Positions 14,730-31,874 of a DNA stretch of 64,000 bases are shown one piece after another. The stretch spans positions 3,100,001-3,164,000 of the forward strand of contig JAJKFH010000374.1 of assembly GCA_023333565.1 (NCBI GenBank), read 5' to 3'. This stretch comes from Puffinus mauretanicus (taxonomy: Eukaryota > Chordata > Aves > Procellariiformes > Procellariidae). How positions within the stretch are numbered: the stretch's first letter is position 1; each line of letters begins with the position of its first letter. A program made the translations under genes and the position numbers. The notes beneath the pieces were generated by a model. It had not been told where the DNA came from. It searched no databases and saw only the letters and a program-made list of their open reading frames with translations.

Positions 14730-14784
14730 CTCTGTCCTGCATTCCCTGCAGACAAAAAACAAGGCTCTTCCTCCAGCCTGGCAT
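14730..14784 (-). CDS. GRIP2: GRIP2 alternative first coding exon, copy A (duplicate)
   Basis: The minus strand reads MPGWRKSLVFCLQGMQDR plus one base, then a donor GTAATG. Length (55 nt), phase and Cys11 are identical to the exon at 4,117-4,171, with six residue differences (positions 9, 10, 14, 17 and 18 among them being conservative or not). This points to exon duplication rather than chance. The frame is open upstream to 14,811, and an acceptor-like TCTCTAG precedes the ATG by 7 bases, so it may also be a spliced second exon of a transcript starting further upstream. It has no CpG island. It could be a decayed copy, but the intact frame and donor argue for use. Confidence 0.5.
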
Positions 14785-14811
14785 CCCAGACCTAGAGACA
14801 AAGAAATACAA

Positions 14812-17800
14812 GTCTGTAGTTTCTTGAAGGAGCTTGCAGATGTGCAGCTGGAATACAAAATCCAGCTTCTTTATAGGGCTACACCTTGACGGAGAGGCAA
14901 GTCCATCCGTGCTTGCAAAGACAGGAAAACTCTGCTTTATGTGAAAGCCTGATTGTGAACCACCCAGGCTGCATTTTGCTGCAGGGATGGAGCAACTTCA
15001 CATGTCCACAGCAAAAGAAACAGATGGTGAGAGAAGGGTGGACAGATGAATGGGTAAATCTCAAGGAGTTGAGCAATTCCTTAAAGGGCATGTTTGTCTT
15101 TTATGTGACCCACACAGAAACCACAGACAACAATATATTCACAACACAATGTAGTCCAATAGCTTAGTGTTCCTGTTCAGAGGATGAAAATATCCATAGC
15201 TGCCCCCCAATGTAATTGATAAGCCAGTTTTCTTTGGAACTTGCTTGCTTCTTACATAACCAGTTTAGAAAATGTATGTATTTATATCCCTTAGTACAGG
15301 AAAATAGTGAGAAACATATTCATCTTTTGAACCGGTACTCAATTTTTTCTTATGCCTGTCAGACTTAAGAACATGCACACATGCTCCCCAAAGGAGGAAG
15401 GGTCATTATGCCCATCTTCATCAAGGCTTGGTAAAATGCATACTAAAAAAATCATGGCTATCAATAACCATTTTCTAAGCTAATTCCAGTTGCAATAACT
15501 ACGTCCCTCCTGCAGATTCTGTTGTAAGAGGGCATTAAGCCTATTTCTGATCTAAGTTGTTGGATGCTCTTAGGGAATCCCTACTTTCTAGCTGTATTTG
15601 AGAGGAATTACAATTTCTACACAAGTAGCACATAACAGCACTCCCTCTCTCATAACACATGCAAAGAGAGAAGAGAGGACAATATTGTTGACACAAGACA
15701 TGATTTCAAGTGCATTATAAAATTGTACATAAAATACAGGTTCCCATAGAACAGGACAAGGCTACGTTAGATCTCATTTCAATTTAGCATTAAGTCACCA
15801 TCAGATTTGTCTTCTGTGCCCATTTTGTAGTTTGCAAGCAAAAATAAGCTAGCACAAAAGCAGAATGGGATTGCAGCTTATGATCCAAGAGGCAAAAAAT
15901 GGAGAGCCACATGTGTGCCAGGAAGAGGTCACAAACACTATTCTTAAGCACCACTTCTGTTTTTGACTTTCTGCCTAGGATCATGCAAAAAACCTCAAGC
16001 ATTTATCAAAGAATTACAATTTTTCTCCTAACCTGCACACCTGCTAATTACATACCCAAATGATTTTAACTTTTAGTCTTCCTGCAAAAAAAATATCCAT
16101 GGTGTCCACCTAGACTTTTACCAAAGGGTTTTTGTTTTTTTGTTTTGCTGCAGCAAATGCAATGCTAAACCACAAAAACCTAGGGTATGCTTCAGGTGCC
16201 TTTAGGAAAATATACAGAAGTAAGTAAAAAAAGATATGCTGGGACTTTATCTTGGGAAGAGATGTAATGTTTGCTATGAAGGAAGAAAACACTTTTGGAT
16301 CTCTCATGTTACAAGAATTAGTTTGCAAACAGTTTTGCTTGTGGCCTCATACACACTAAGTCTTTAACAAATTCAACAAACTAATGATTCCAGCCAACCA
16401 AGAATATGCAAACTGTGGAAAGCAAAAAAATTCTCGCCCTGTTTTAAAAATTTATTTGTTGACATAGCACAAATTCCCTCATATGATAACTTCTGAGATG
16501 AAGAGCCTGAAAAAAAGAAAACCAGAAGGAATTTCTCCATCTCTCAGAGAAACACGGATAAGTTGCTTTATGTCAAGTGGCTATGAAAGTGTGTGAGGAC
16601 ACAGTGCTCTGCACCAAGACTTATCTCACAAAATGTGCAGCTGTTACTTGCCCACAGTTCTATTTCATCTTAAAGCCAAGATGTAGAAAGTAAGATAGAA
16701 CATCAAAGCCTTAGGGCAGGATGAAATCTTAGTGTCTGTGATAAGAGAATCACTCTCAGATCCGCAGATCCCCCAAACATCAATATAATTTGGTTTTGGA
16801 CTCCTGTAAGTCTAGTTTTGGTACGGGAGTGTAGGAGAAGTCCACACCAAAGCTTTGCAACTGATTAATTTCACGTTTGTTTAGTATCTCTCACCAATCT
16901 TACAAGATGCTGAAACACCACCACTTCATACAAAATCCCCTTAGAACAATCCACTGTGATCCCCCATCTCCCTCAAAAATAATAAACAAGCTTTTTGTGT
17001 TGATGCAGCTTTGTGGAAGTAAACACAATTAGGCCTCATGCTCAAATGAGCAGCATACTAATGAGAAGTGCTGAATCAATTATTCCCCAGGAATTCGGGG
17101 CTATCAGCAGTCTGAGACCAGACATGGTAGTTTATACAGCTTTCACAGATTCCTGATAAGAAATAAGCATAGCACAGCCACACTGAGTCTGCTCTATACA
17201 CACAAAGAGAGAGATTCCTCCCCTTCCTCATCTCATTTCTTTAAGTTAAGCTGATTTTGCTTCACAACTTGGAAAGCTTCTAGCTCCCCCTCCCTCAGTG
17301 GCATTTTATGAATGCCTGTGGGCTGGATTAAAAAAAAAATGCTCAGAACAGCCTTCCACAGGATAGAGTCGACATCAAGCCTTTTTGAGGGAACCATAAG
17401 TGTGAAAGCTTGTCAGTTCTTAGACTGTAAATACAAGACTACTGAACCGATATTTACAAAGTGCTCCAAAAGCCATCTGTCTGGATGCACGCTCGAGTGC
17501 CGAATCCCACACCTAGGGGAGCATGACAGCACGCAGAATAGCCCGTGGCTCCGGCAAGCGTGGTGGTCCCCTCTGTCCGGGTCTGCTTTTATCACTGCCT
17601 GCTGGTCCTGCTCACGTTAACTGAGAGAGGACGCAAGCTAAAGGTTATCTCATAGCATGAGTCCATCAATTATACAAAGCATCAGTGACACTGATTGACT
17701 CATTCCCAATTCAGGTATGTCTAGCCAGACCTTTGCTACCCACAAAATAATCTACTGTTTCTTGCAAGTGCAGAAGTGCCAGCTCTGCAATCCTCACTCA

Positions 17801-20320
17801 CAGCAACAACATGAGCTAACTTGCAATTTCTAAGATTAATTCCTTTTTTGCATCCTATCATATAACCATTCAGTAGCACGGCTTTTCCTTACAACCCTGG
17901 TCATGCATCTCACCCTCAACCAGAAAGGAACACTGCTGACACCTCCAGGGCTTCATTCCACCTTCACATATCCCCTAAGACTATCCAAGTAACACTTGAT
18001 GCATAGAGGGCTGCTGAGATGATACTGAGCCATTTTATGCAACACCCAAAACAGAAAGAGTGCTGCTCCAGCATGGTTTGCACAGGTAAATACAAAACCA
18101 GAGAGTGCAGGAAGGAGAGACCAAATCAAAGAAATGGGTTTGTAAATATGGAAATTGAGAACATGCTTCTAACACTACAAGAGAGGGTCAGTTCACTTGA
18201 AAAGAAGAAAAGTGCTGCTAGGAATTGAAATCAGAACAGTGTGACAAGCAGTTTGCTAAGAGATATGGGCAGGTCATAGGGGGGAAATGCAGCAATAAGG
18301 ACAGAATGCAATAAGGAGCTGCAGGCAGACTTACAGGGGCTTCGGCAGTGCCAAGGAATAAGGAATCCTGCAAGCAAAGATCTCGTTTCAGGCATCTGAA
18401 GGGGAGAGATGACAGACAGGTGAAAAACTGGCTTCCAGAGCAGTAGCCTGAATAAACTCAGCATTTGTATCATTTTACATTTCAGTCAGAAAATATAAAG
18501 AAGCATTGAAGGGCCTATACAGCTATCTAGCATTACATTTCCAAAACTGGTCATGTAGGGTTCCCAGAGCCTCAGACATTCAGCCTAGCCAATGGCCATT
18601 ATATTTTACAGGCCAAGTTTTCAAAAGACCAAGATTTCTTGACATGTTTTTGCACCTGCAGTTAGAAGGAGATATACAGGACCCAGTCTGACTATCAGCT
18701 CTTCAGGAACACTTCACGTTATGAGAATCTCAAGATAAAAATAATCCTGATCTCCTGAAAGGGCTCAACACCTACAGCATTGGAAACCCTGACAGGTGAG
18801 CAAGCAAGTCCTATCACTGTAGTGTAGAATGTGAGCAATGTGGAGAAGAATTAATGTACTTAGGGGGCGAAATGTGCCCTCACACAGACACTGCCTCCAA
18901 ATAAAAGGTGGAATTAGTCAGAATCAACCCTGGACTGGGTTTGGGCTGGTTTCTCTTCTCAGTGCTATTGCTAGGTGAAGTTTGAACAGGCAACAATGGA
19001 TGATTTGTTGAAGTGAGATTTAATTAGAACAGCAGATGTTTTAATTCCTTTGTCCTATTTTACAGTAATGCTTATTTCTCTTCTTCCATCACAGATTAAA
19101 ATAGTAAATCTTACGGCTTTAATATGACCTGCACTTTTCTGTATCTGTTGTCTCCCATCATTTCCCCTTCTCCTTTTAAAAAGGCAAAAGCAAGACAGCT
19201 TCAGCAGGGCCAGAAGTTGCTCTGAATTGCACACTTCACGCTCCCTGGAATATAGGTGTAGCTTACTTAACAACTGAGTATTTGTCAGCTTTGCAATTGT
19301 GTGTCCATAAACTATTTAAATACGGGCCTGACCCAGCTTCCCAAACACAAAAGCAATACATTTCAAAAATCAAAAGAACTGTATCTGATGCTTCTATCAG
19401 CTGTCACATTGCCAAGCAACAACATCGGAGCACCTTATATTTTTCCACTTCAGTAAAGACAAGTGAAAGGCAGCTTCCTCTTGCAACTCTGGATAATTAT
19501 GATCTTCAGAATCACTTTGAATTAAAACATATCAGACAGTGCTTTTTCTTCATGGGGATGATAAAGGATGCAATGAGCCACCCAGTATAAATAAAACACT
19601 GAACCTCGCTCCCCAAGAGCCACCTGTGCTCATCTCTGAGGTTACAGAGCTGGCTCCAGCGCATGTAGGTGGGTTTGTATTTGGCTATTACGGACCACAC
19701 TTGTCAGTCCTGCAAAGCTGTGGCTCATTAACTGCCACCTCCCTCAGCACAGATACGGGCAGGCAGAGGGCCAAGGACAGCCACAGCACTTCATCCCAAG
19801 CGCATGGCTTAAACAAGGCAGCCCAGAGGGCAATGGTCACAGGGCTACCCAGCCTAGTGTTGAAGGACATGGCTGTCTCCAGCTCCAGGGAGCATTTCAG
19901 GTCACATCTCTGTAGCACTCCTGTATCAACCAAGGCAGGAAAGAGGTGATGGGTTGTTGTTTTGGGTTTTTTTTTTTTGCTATTAATACCAAATTTCAAC
20001 CATGTACTTCTTCATTTAGCCCCAAACCCAGCTCTGGGCAGGCTTGCAATCCTGCCAAGCCCTATTTAATTTCTGGCCACAGCAGCCATCCCCCAGCCCA
20101 GCAGCCCCAGAGCACCCCACACCTCTCTCACTGGCAGCAGCAGCTCCAGCCCCCAGGCCACACATAGCCGTTTCGAATAGGGGACCTGAAGAATTTGGCC
20201 TCCACCTGCCAGGAACACTCATTTTCACACAAAACTCGAGCACAGCCAGGGAAGTCACAGGCGGGGAGAGCTTCAGCCACCACCGACCCACGCCAGGCTG
20301 AGCAAGATTGTTCGCAGGCT
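14812..20320. other. GRIP2-CCDC174 intergenic region
   Basis: No exon, RNA gene or recognised repeat could be supported. Open frames are short and lack family resemblance. The interval separates the divergently transcribed GRIP2 (minus) and CCDC174 (plus). Confidence 0.4.
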
Positions 20321-20481
20321 GCCCTGCCCCGACCTCCCCAACATGGCGGCGGGAAGGGGCCCGCCTGCCCTCACCAGGGCTGTCGCAATAGCGCCTCGCT
20401 TTCGCTGCGCTTTACGGTAAGGCCGCAAAGCGGGGAAGAAGGCGGCCGGTTGAGGCGGTTGCCGGAGGAGCGGAGGCCGCC

Positions 20482-25960
<5,479 letters not shown>

Positions 25961-27751
25961 GTTGGTACTACTGATTGGGCTAAGCTATCCTGACCAGTCT
26001 GTTTCTTGACAATTGCATGAGAAAATAATTTTATTCTTCAAAGTATGTGGAGGGCATCTTTTTTTTTTTGTTAATACTACACTTTTAGAAGAGGTGGTAA
26101 CATTCTTTCATTTCATGTCTCATTAAAAGATAGTCCTTCGTGTTACTTCCCTTTCCATGTAGGTAAGTAACACTGCAATAGAATCTACGTCCAGGATTTT
26201 GAGAAATATCAATCAGGGAAATGTACTATAAGTAAGACATCGTAATATCCTCTTATTTTCTTGCATAGTTTATGGAAGTTCTGATTGATACAATTTTATG
26301 CTTTGGTGTCTCGAATTGAAATATACTGTAGGAAAACTTGGGGGTTTTATTTTATCCACCTTCCCTTCTCTAATTGTGTGTGACTTACAAAATGAGCAGT
26401 CATGTTTGTTGTATGACCTCTTCTTAAAGGAGAGAAACTCTGACTGGAAAAAGAACACGATTTTCCAGCATTTCTTCCACTGTTTAACTGCAGCACAGCG
26501 AACAGTCTGTGACAATTTTCTGTGACATTCCAAGTAACTACTAGTTTTTCATCCACGACATTAGGAATAATTATGAAACCAGTCTGACTAAACATTTTCG
26601 TTGCCCATTTGTTTAAAATGCTTATGGAACAGAGATTTTACTTCTGGTAATCAGTTTAAAACAGCAGTAACCGATACGAAATAGAGCACCCCCCTTCTCC
26701 AGTTTATTAGGCCAAGATAAGATTTGTAATGTAATGTTTCAGAATGAATCCAGCAGAGTACCAGAAGACTGCTAGGTTGGAAAGGCAGATATACACATTA
26801 CCAGCATCTTACTGAAATTCAAGATGAAATTATCAGTGAGCGATGGGATCAAACTGCTTTGTGCTCTCATCATTGTAAAGTGTCAGAAATTTAAACTGAT
26901 ACATTTTACTGTTCACATGGTGCTTTTCTATCATTGCCTACATCTCCCATCAATGACATGTATTATTATTAATATATTGTCCCTCTCAGTGAGGCCATAT
27001 CCTAATGAAGATATTTGGGTGCTAGCATAATTAATGCTAATTATTTTGCAGCGATCTTTAGTTACATCTTTACTATAGGGAATGCAGACTATTTTTTTTC
27101 CTACTGATGTTACATTATAATAAAAAACAAAGGGCACTGAGTATATACTAAGCTTTAGATATCCTTAGAAATTATGTAAAAGAGTTACTAAAAGCACAGA
27201 TCTTTAAAAGTTTGGTTTTTGGGAACTAGATTGCTAGTTATACTTTTTCAGATGTAATATTAATTCTTTAGAATGGGATAATTGAGGCAGCTTGATGCTA
27301 AAGAACTTTCTAGCATTACAGGACAGTAAGTACAGCTCTTAACAGCTTTTTCGACAACTGTAAATTAAGTGTTCTGTACTAGAAAGGGTTGAATAAGAAG
27401 CACAATATGTGCTTCAAAGGAACATTTTGCTTGCATTTTAGTCAGCCTTTGTTATGCCAGTTGAATGAACGCTATCAGCCTATTCTAGATGAGCTTTAGA
27501 CTGATAATTGAAATACATTGTAGCAATTTCATATCCACAAGAAGTCAATGCCACATCATTATTTTCACCATGGGAAGCAAGTACTAGGCTCAGTTTTATT
27601 TTGGTGTGAAAACTACCTGACATTGTAACTTTTGAACATTTTTTTACACCATCTTATTGCCAAGGCAAACAGCCAGCTCGAAGTGAGATTGAGTAAATGT
27701 CTGTGACAAAATTGTCATATGCCCTGCTCAGAATGTATCCTCTTAACCTGT
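25961..27751. other. truncated CCDC174 intron 5 (no further exon seen)
   Basis: The donor after exon 5 (GTTGGT at 25,961) opens an intron, but no acceptor followed by a CCDC174-like exon appears before the provirus at 27,752. I see AT-rich unique-looking sequence without repeats or other genes. Confidence 0.6.
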
Positions 27752-28260
27752 TGTCGTGGTTTAACCCCAGCCAGCAAAAATAAGCATGCAGGCAGCTCGA
27801 TCACCCAGCCCGGTGGGATGGGGAGAAGAATCGGGGAGGGCACAAGTAGGAAAGCTCCGGGTTGAGATAAAAACAGTTTAATAATTGAAATAAAACTAAG
27901 TAGAACAGTAAAATAACAATGAGAACAACAACAATAACAGAATACACAAAACAGGCAATGCACGATACAACCGCTCACCGACCGCCGACCGCGTGTCACG
28001 AACGGGGGGCGAGCCCCCCCACACACCTGGTTTTTATACTGAGCATGATGTCACATGGTATAGAATACCCCATTGGCCAGCTGGGTCCACCACCCCGGCT
28101 GCGCTCCCCCCTCCCGGTGCAAGCATCACCCAGCAACAGCCAAAGCATCAATGGGGCATCAATGGGCCATCAACGCTCCTTTCACACCGAACCCAAAACA
28201 CAGCACACCCCCCAAGCTACTGGGAAGAAAGTTAACCCTGTCCCAGCTGGAACCAGGACA
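27752..28260 (-). repeat. 3' LTR of the provirus (left copy)
   Basis: Read on the minus strand it starts TGTCCTGGTTCC and ends CCACGACA. A CRE-like TGACATCA and a TATAAAAA box lie at about 28,030-28,055, and an ATTAAA signal near 27,880. Compared with the right LTR, the inner 390 bp show only about three differences, but the outer 120 bp (27,752 to about 27,870) show about a dozen substitutions and indels. Confidence 0.92.
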
Positions 28261-28263
28261 ATA

Positions 28264-28273
28264 TCCACCCCTT
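28264..28273 (-). promoter_or_regulatory. polypurine tract
   Basis: The minus strand reads AAGGGGTGGA three bases before the 3' LTR, the plus-strand primer of reverse transcription. The small provirus at 53-56 kb has the identical tract at 55,460-55,469. Confidence 0.8.
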
Positions 28274-28689
28274 ATTCTATACCATCTACATCATGCCCAG
28301 GTCTCACATTTTCCAATACATTCCAATTAGTCACCGCTACTTTTCCCTGCCTTTTGATATATACACATACAGGGATATCATTCCCTTAGTCCATGGGCCA
28401 TCCCTCTAAAACATCCGTTGAGTTCATTTAGTCCATGACTTCGGGTCCCACCTGTCATAACAGTCTTGCAGGGCAGGAGAGATGGTGTGTGGTGTTGGGC
28501 TCTTGCATGCGGAGGCCAGTTCTGGGCGCTCGTCCGGTTCTATCATCGTTGCACCTTGCTCAGTTTCATCGGAGTTCATCCTACATTAATCTGGGTGATT
28601 CTTACTGTAATACTGTTAATATGGCATATGGTAACCATAGAAGTGATGACATACAGTACTATGTAATAACTAACAGCATACAATTCAGT
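28274..28689 (-). other. 3' untranslated stretch of the provirus
   Basis: About 415 bp between the pol stop and the polypurine tract. No env-like frame is present on the minus strand. The part around 28,330-28,440 is similar to 55,290-55,400 of the small provirus (shared ATGGACTAAAT and AAGGGAATGA), showing that both elements share this 3' module. Confidence 0.7.
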
Positions 28690-31573
28690 TCATTGGCTAT
28701 TTTCACCCAAAATTAAATCCCCTTGAGGTACACACCGGACTTCCCCATCCTTTCTCATCACCCACCACGTGCACCCAGGTCCCTGAGCAAAAGCAATCCC
28801 ACGGATGGGTTTTCCCTTGCCAGAGGCAGGAGTAACCCAGACCGTCTTCCCCAGCATATTCCTCATATGCACGACAGGGACTTTATCCCCCTCTACAGCA
28901 CGTAAGGGTTTGGATTGGGCAGGGCCAGCTCGAGTGACAGATCCCCTAGTGTTGACTAACCAGGTGGCCTTTGCTAAATGTGTGTCCCAATGCTTGAATG
29001 TCCCACCACCCATTGCCCTCAGTGTTGTCTTTAACAGCCCGTTGTATCGTTCAATTTTTCCGGAGGCTGGTGCATGGTAGGGGATGTGATAAACCCACTC
29101 AATGCCATGCTCTTTGGCCCAGGTGTCTATGAGGGTGTTTCGGAAGTGAGTCCCGTTGTCTGACTCAATTCTTTCTGGGGTGCCATGTCGCCATAGGACT
29201 TGTTTTTCAAGGCCCAGGATGGTGTTCCGGGCGGTGGCATGGGGCACAGGGTATGTTTCCAGCCATCCTGTGGTTACTTCTACCATGGTGAGCACATAGC
29301 GCTTGCCCTGTCGGGTTTGTGGGAGCGTGATATAATCAATCTGCCAAGCCTCCCCATATTTATACTTCAACCATCGTCCTCCATACCAAAGAGGCTTTAC
29401 TCGCTTGGCTTGCTTGATTGCAGCGCATGTTTCACATTCGTGGATAACTTGTGCAATAGTGTCCATGGTCAAATCCACCCCTCGATCACGAGCCCATCTA
29501 TATGTTGCATCTCTCCCTTGGTGGCCTGAGGTGTCATGGGCCCACCGAGCTATAAATAATTCACCTTTATGTTGCCAGTCCAGATCTACCTGAGCTACTT
29601 CGATCTTGGCAGCCTGATCCACCTGCTGGTTGTTTTGGTGCTCTTCACTGGCCCGACTCTTGGGTACGTGAGCATCTACGTGACGTACTTTTACAGTCAG
29701 GTTCTCTACCCGGGCAGCAATATCTTGCCACAACGCAGCAGCCCAGATGGGTTTACCTCTGCGCTGCCAGTTGTTCTGCTTCCACTGCTGCAACCATCCC
29801 CACAGGGCATTTGCCACCATCCATGAGTCAGTATAGAGATAAAGTACTGGCCATTTTTCTCGTTCGGCAATGTCCAAGGCCAGCTGGATGGCTTTCACCT
29901 CTGCAAACTGACTCGATTCACCTTCTCCTTCAGCAGTTTCTGCAACTTGGCGTATAGGACTCCATACCGCAGCCTTCCATCTCCGATGTTTTCCCACAAG
30001 GCGACAGGACCCATCAGTGAACAGGGCATATTGCTTCTCGTTTTCTGGTAGTTTGTTATATGGTGGGGCCTCTTCAGCACGCGTCACCTCCTCCTCTGGG
30101 GATATTCCAAAGTCTTTGCCTTCTGGCCAGTTCGTGATCACCTCCAAAATTCCTGGGCGACTGGGGTTTCCTATTCGGGCCCGTTGTGTGATCAGCGCGA
30201 CCCACTTACTCCACGTAGCATCGGTTGCATGATGTGTAGAGGGGACGCTCCCTTTGAACATCCAGCCCAGCACCGGCAGTCGGGGTGCCAGGAGGAGCTG
30301 TGCTTCAGTACCAACCACTTCCGAAGCAGCTTGAACCCCTTCATATGCTGCCAGTATCTCCTTCTCAGTTGGAGTGTAGCGGGCCTCGGATCCTCTGTAT
30401 CCCCGACTCCAGAACCCTAAGGGTCGACCTCGAGTCTCCCCTGGTGCTTTCTGCCAGAGGCTCCAGGTAGGGCCATTCTCCCCGGCTGCGGTGTAGAGCA
30501 CGTTCTTCACATCTTGTCCTGCCCGGACTGGCCCAAGGGCTACTGCCTGAACTATCTCCTGTTTAATTTGTTCAAATGCTTGTCGTTGCTCAGGGCCCCA
30601 TTTGAAGTCGTTCTTCTTCCTGGTCACGTGATAGAGAGGGCTTACGATCTGACTGTAATTTGGAATATGCATTCTCCAAAAACCCACAACGCCTAAGAAA
30701 GCTTGCGTTTCCTTTTTGTTAGTTGGTGGAGACATGGCTGTTATTTTATTAATCACATCCGTTGGGATCTGACGACGTCCATCTTGCCATTTTATTCCTA
30801 AAAACTGGATCTCCTGTGCAGGTCCCTTGACCTTACTTCGTTTTATTGCAAAGCCAGCCTTCAGAAGGATTTGGACTATTCTCTCCCCTTTCTCGAAAAC
30901 TTCCTCTGCTGTGTTGCCCCACACGATGATGTCATCAATGTACTGCAGATGTTCTGGAGCCTCACCCTGTTCCAGTGCGGTGTGGATCAGTCCATGGCAA
31001 ATGGTAGGGCTGTGTTTCCACCCCTGGGGCAGTCGGTTCCAGGTGTACTGGACACCCCTCCAAGTGAAAGCAAACTGTGGCCTGCACTCTGCTGCCAAAG
31101 GGATGGAGAAGAAGGCATTAGCGATATCAATGGTGGCGTACCACTTGGCTGCCTTTGACTCCAGTTCGTATTGGAGTTCCAGCATGTCCGGCACGGCAGC
31201 ACTCAGTGGCGGCGTGACTTCGTTCAGGCCACGGTAGTCTACTGTTAGTCTCCACTCTCCAGTAGACTTTCGCACTGGCCATATGGGACTGTTGAAGGGT
31301 GAGCGAGTCTTACTGATCACTCCTTGGCTCTCCAGTCGACGAATCAGCTCATGGATGGGGATCAGGGAGTCTCGGTTGGTGCGGTATTGCCGCCGGTGCA
31401 CTGTTGTGGTAGCAATTGGTACCTGTTGTTCTTGGACCTTCAACAACCCCACAACAGAAGGGTCCTCCGAGAGACCAGGCAAGGTGGACAGCTGTTTAAT
31501 TTCCTCCGTCTCCAGGGCAGCTATGCCAAAAGCCCACCGGTACCCTTTTGGGTCCTTAAAATACCCTCTCCTG
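28690..31573 (-). CDS. pol: retroviral pol (RT, RNase H, integrase), frame open throughout
   Basis: The pol frame runs without a stop from about 31,573 (where it becomes homologous, at GYFKDPKGYRW) to TGA at 28,690. Residue numbers here count from the open-frame edge at 31,635. Reverse transcriptase: Asp170 and YIDD at 232-235. RNase H: Asp541, Glu579, Asp603, Asp654. Integrase: His700/His705 and Cys734/Cys737 zinc site, then Asp767, Asp826 and Glu862, the D,D-35-E triad. All key residues are present. There is no own start codon (the frame edge is GTG), so it would be made only as a gag-pro-pol fusion. A one-base frameshift separates it from the protease. LPQGWKHSPTICH is typical of ERV-L RT. 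Confidence 0.93.
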
Positions 31574-31874
31574 GGTAGTCTATGCCAAGGATGCACGGAG
31601 CCTCTGGGCCAGTCACAATGGAGTGCTTCTGCCACTCATTCCCGGTTAGACTCACTTCGGCCTCCAACACAGTTAACTCTTGGGATCCCCCTGTCACTCC
31701 AGAAATACAAATGGGTTCTGCCCCTTTATAGCCTGATGGCATCAGGGTACACTGTGCACCGGTGTCTACGAGAGCCTTATATTCTTGTGGATCTGATGTG
31801 CCAGGCCATCGAATCCACACGGTCCAGTAAACCCGGTTGTCCCTTTCCTCCACCTGGCTGGAGGCAGGGCCCCT
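31521..31874 (-). CDS. pro: retroviral aspartic protease, in frame with gag behind an amber codon
   Basis: Directly after the gag TAG the same frame continues for 117 codons to a stop at 31,521. It contains the aspartic protease signature ALVDTGAQ (DTGA at 31,755-31,766) and the later CILGIDY segment that normally joins RT in ERV-L polyproteins. After GIDY the homology moves to the pol frame, so the last 16 or so residues are out of frame. Position of the shift is 31,572-31,574, where one base appears to be missing. It has no own ATG, so expression would depend on read-through of the gag stop. Confidence 0.85.
   Translation of the reverse strand, partial: RGPASSQVEERDNRVYWTVWIRWPGTSDPQEYKALVDTGAQCTLMPSGYKGAEPICISGVTGGSQELTVLEAEVSLTGNEWQKHSIVTGPEAPCILGIDYPGEGILRTQKGTGGLLA

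Noticed and set aside
28274..28689. Possible env gene between pol and the 3' LTR
   Set aside because: Only about 415 bp, with no long minus-strand frame or membrane-anchor pattern.
31635..31635. Start of pol as an independent protein
   Set aside because: The frame edge is GTG and the first 20 or so residues are out-of-frame protease sequence, so there is no true start there.
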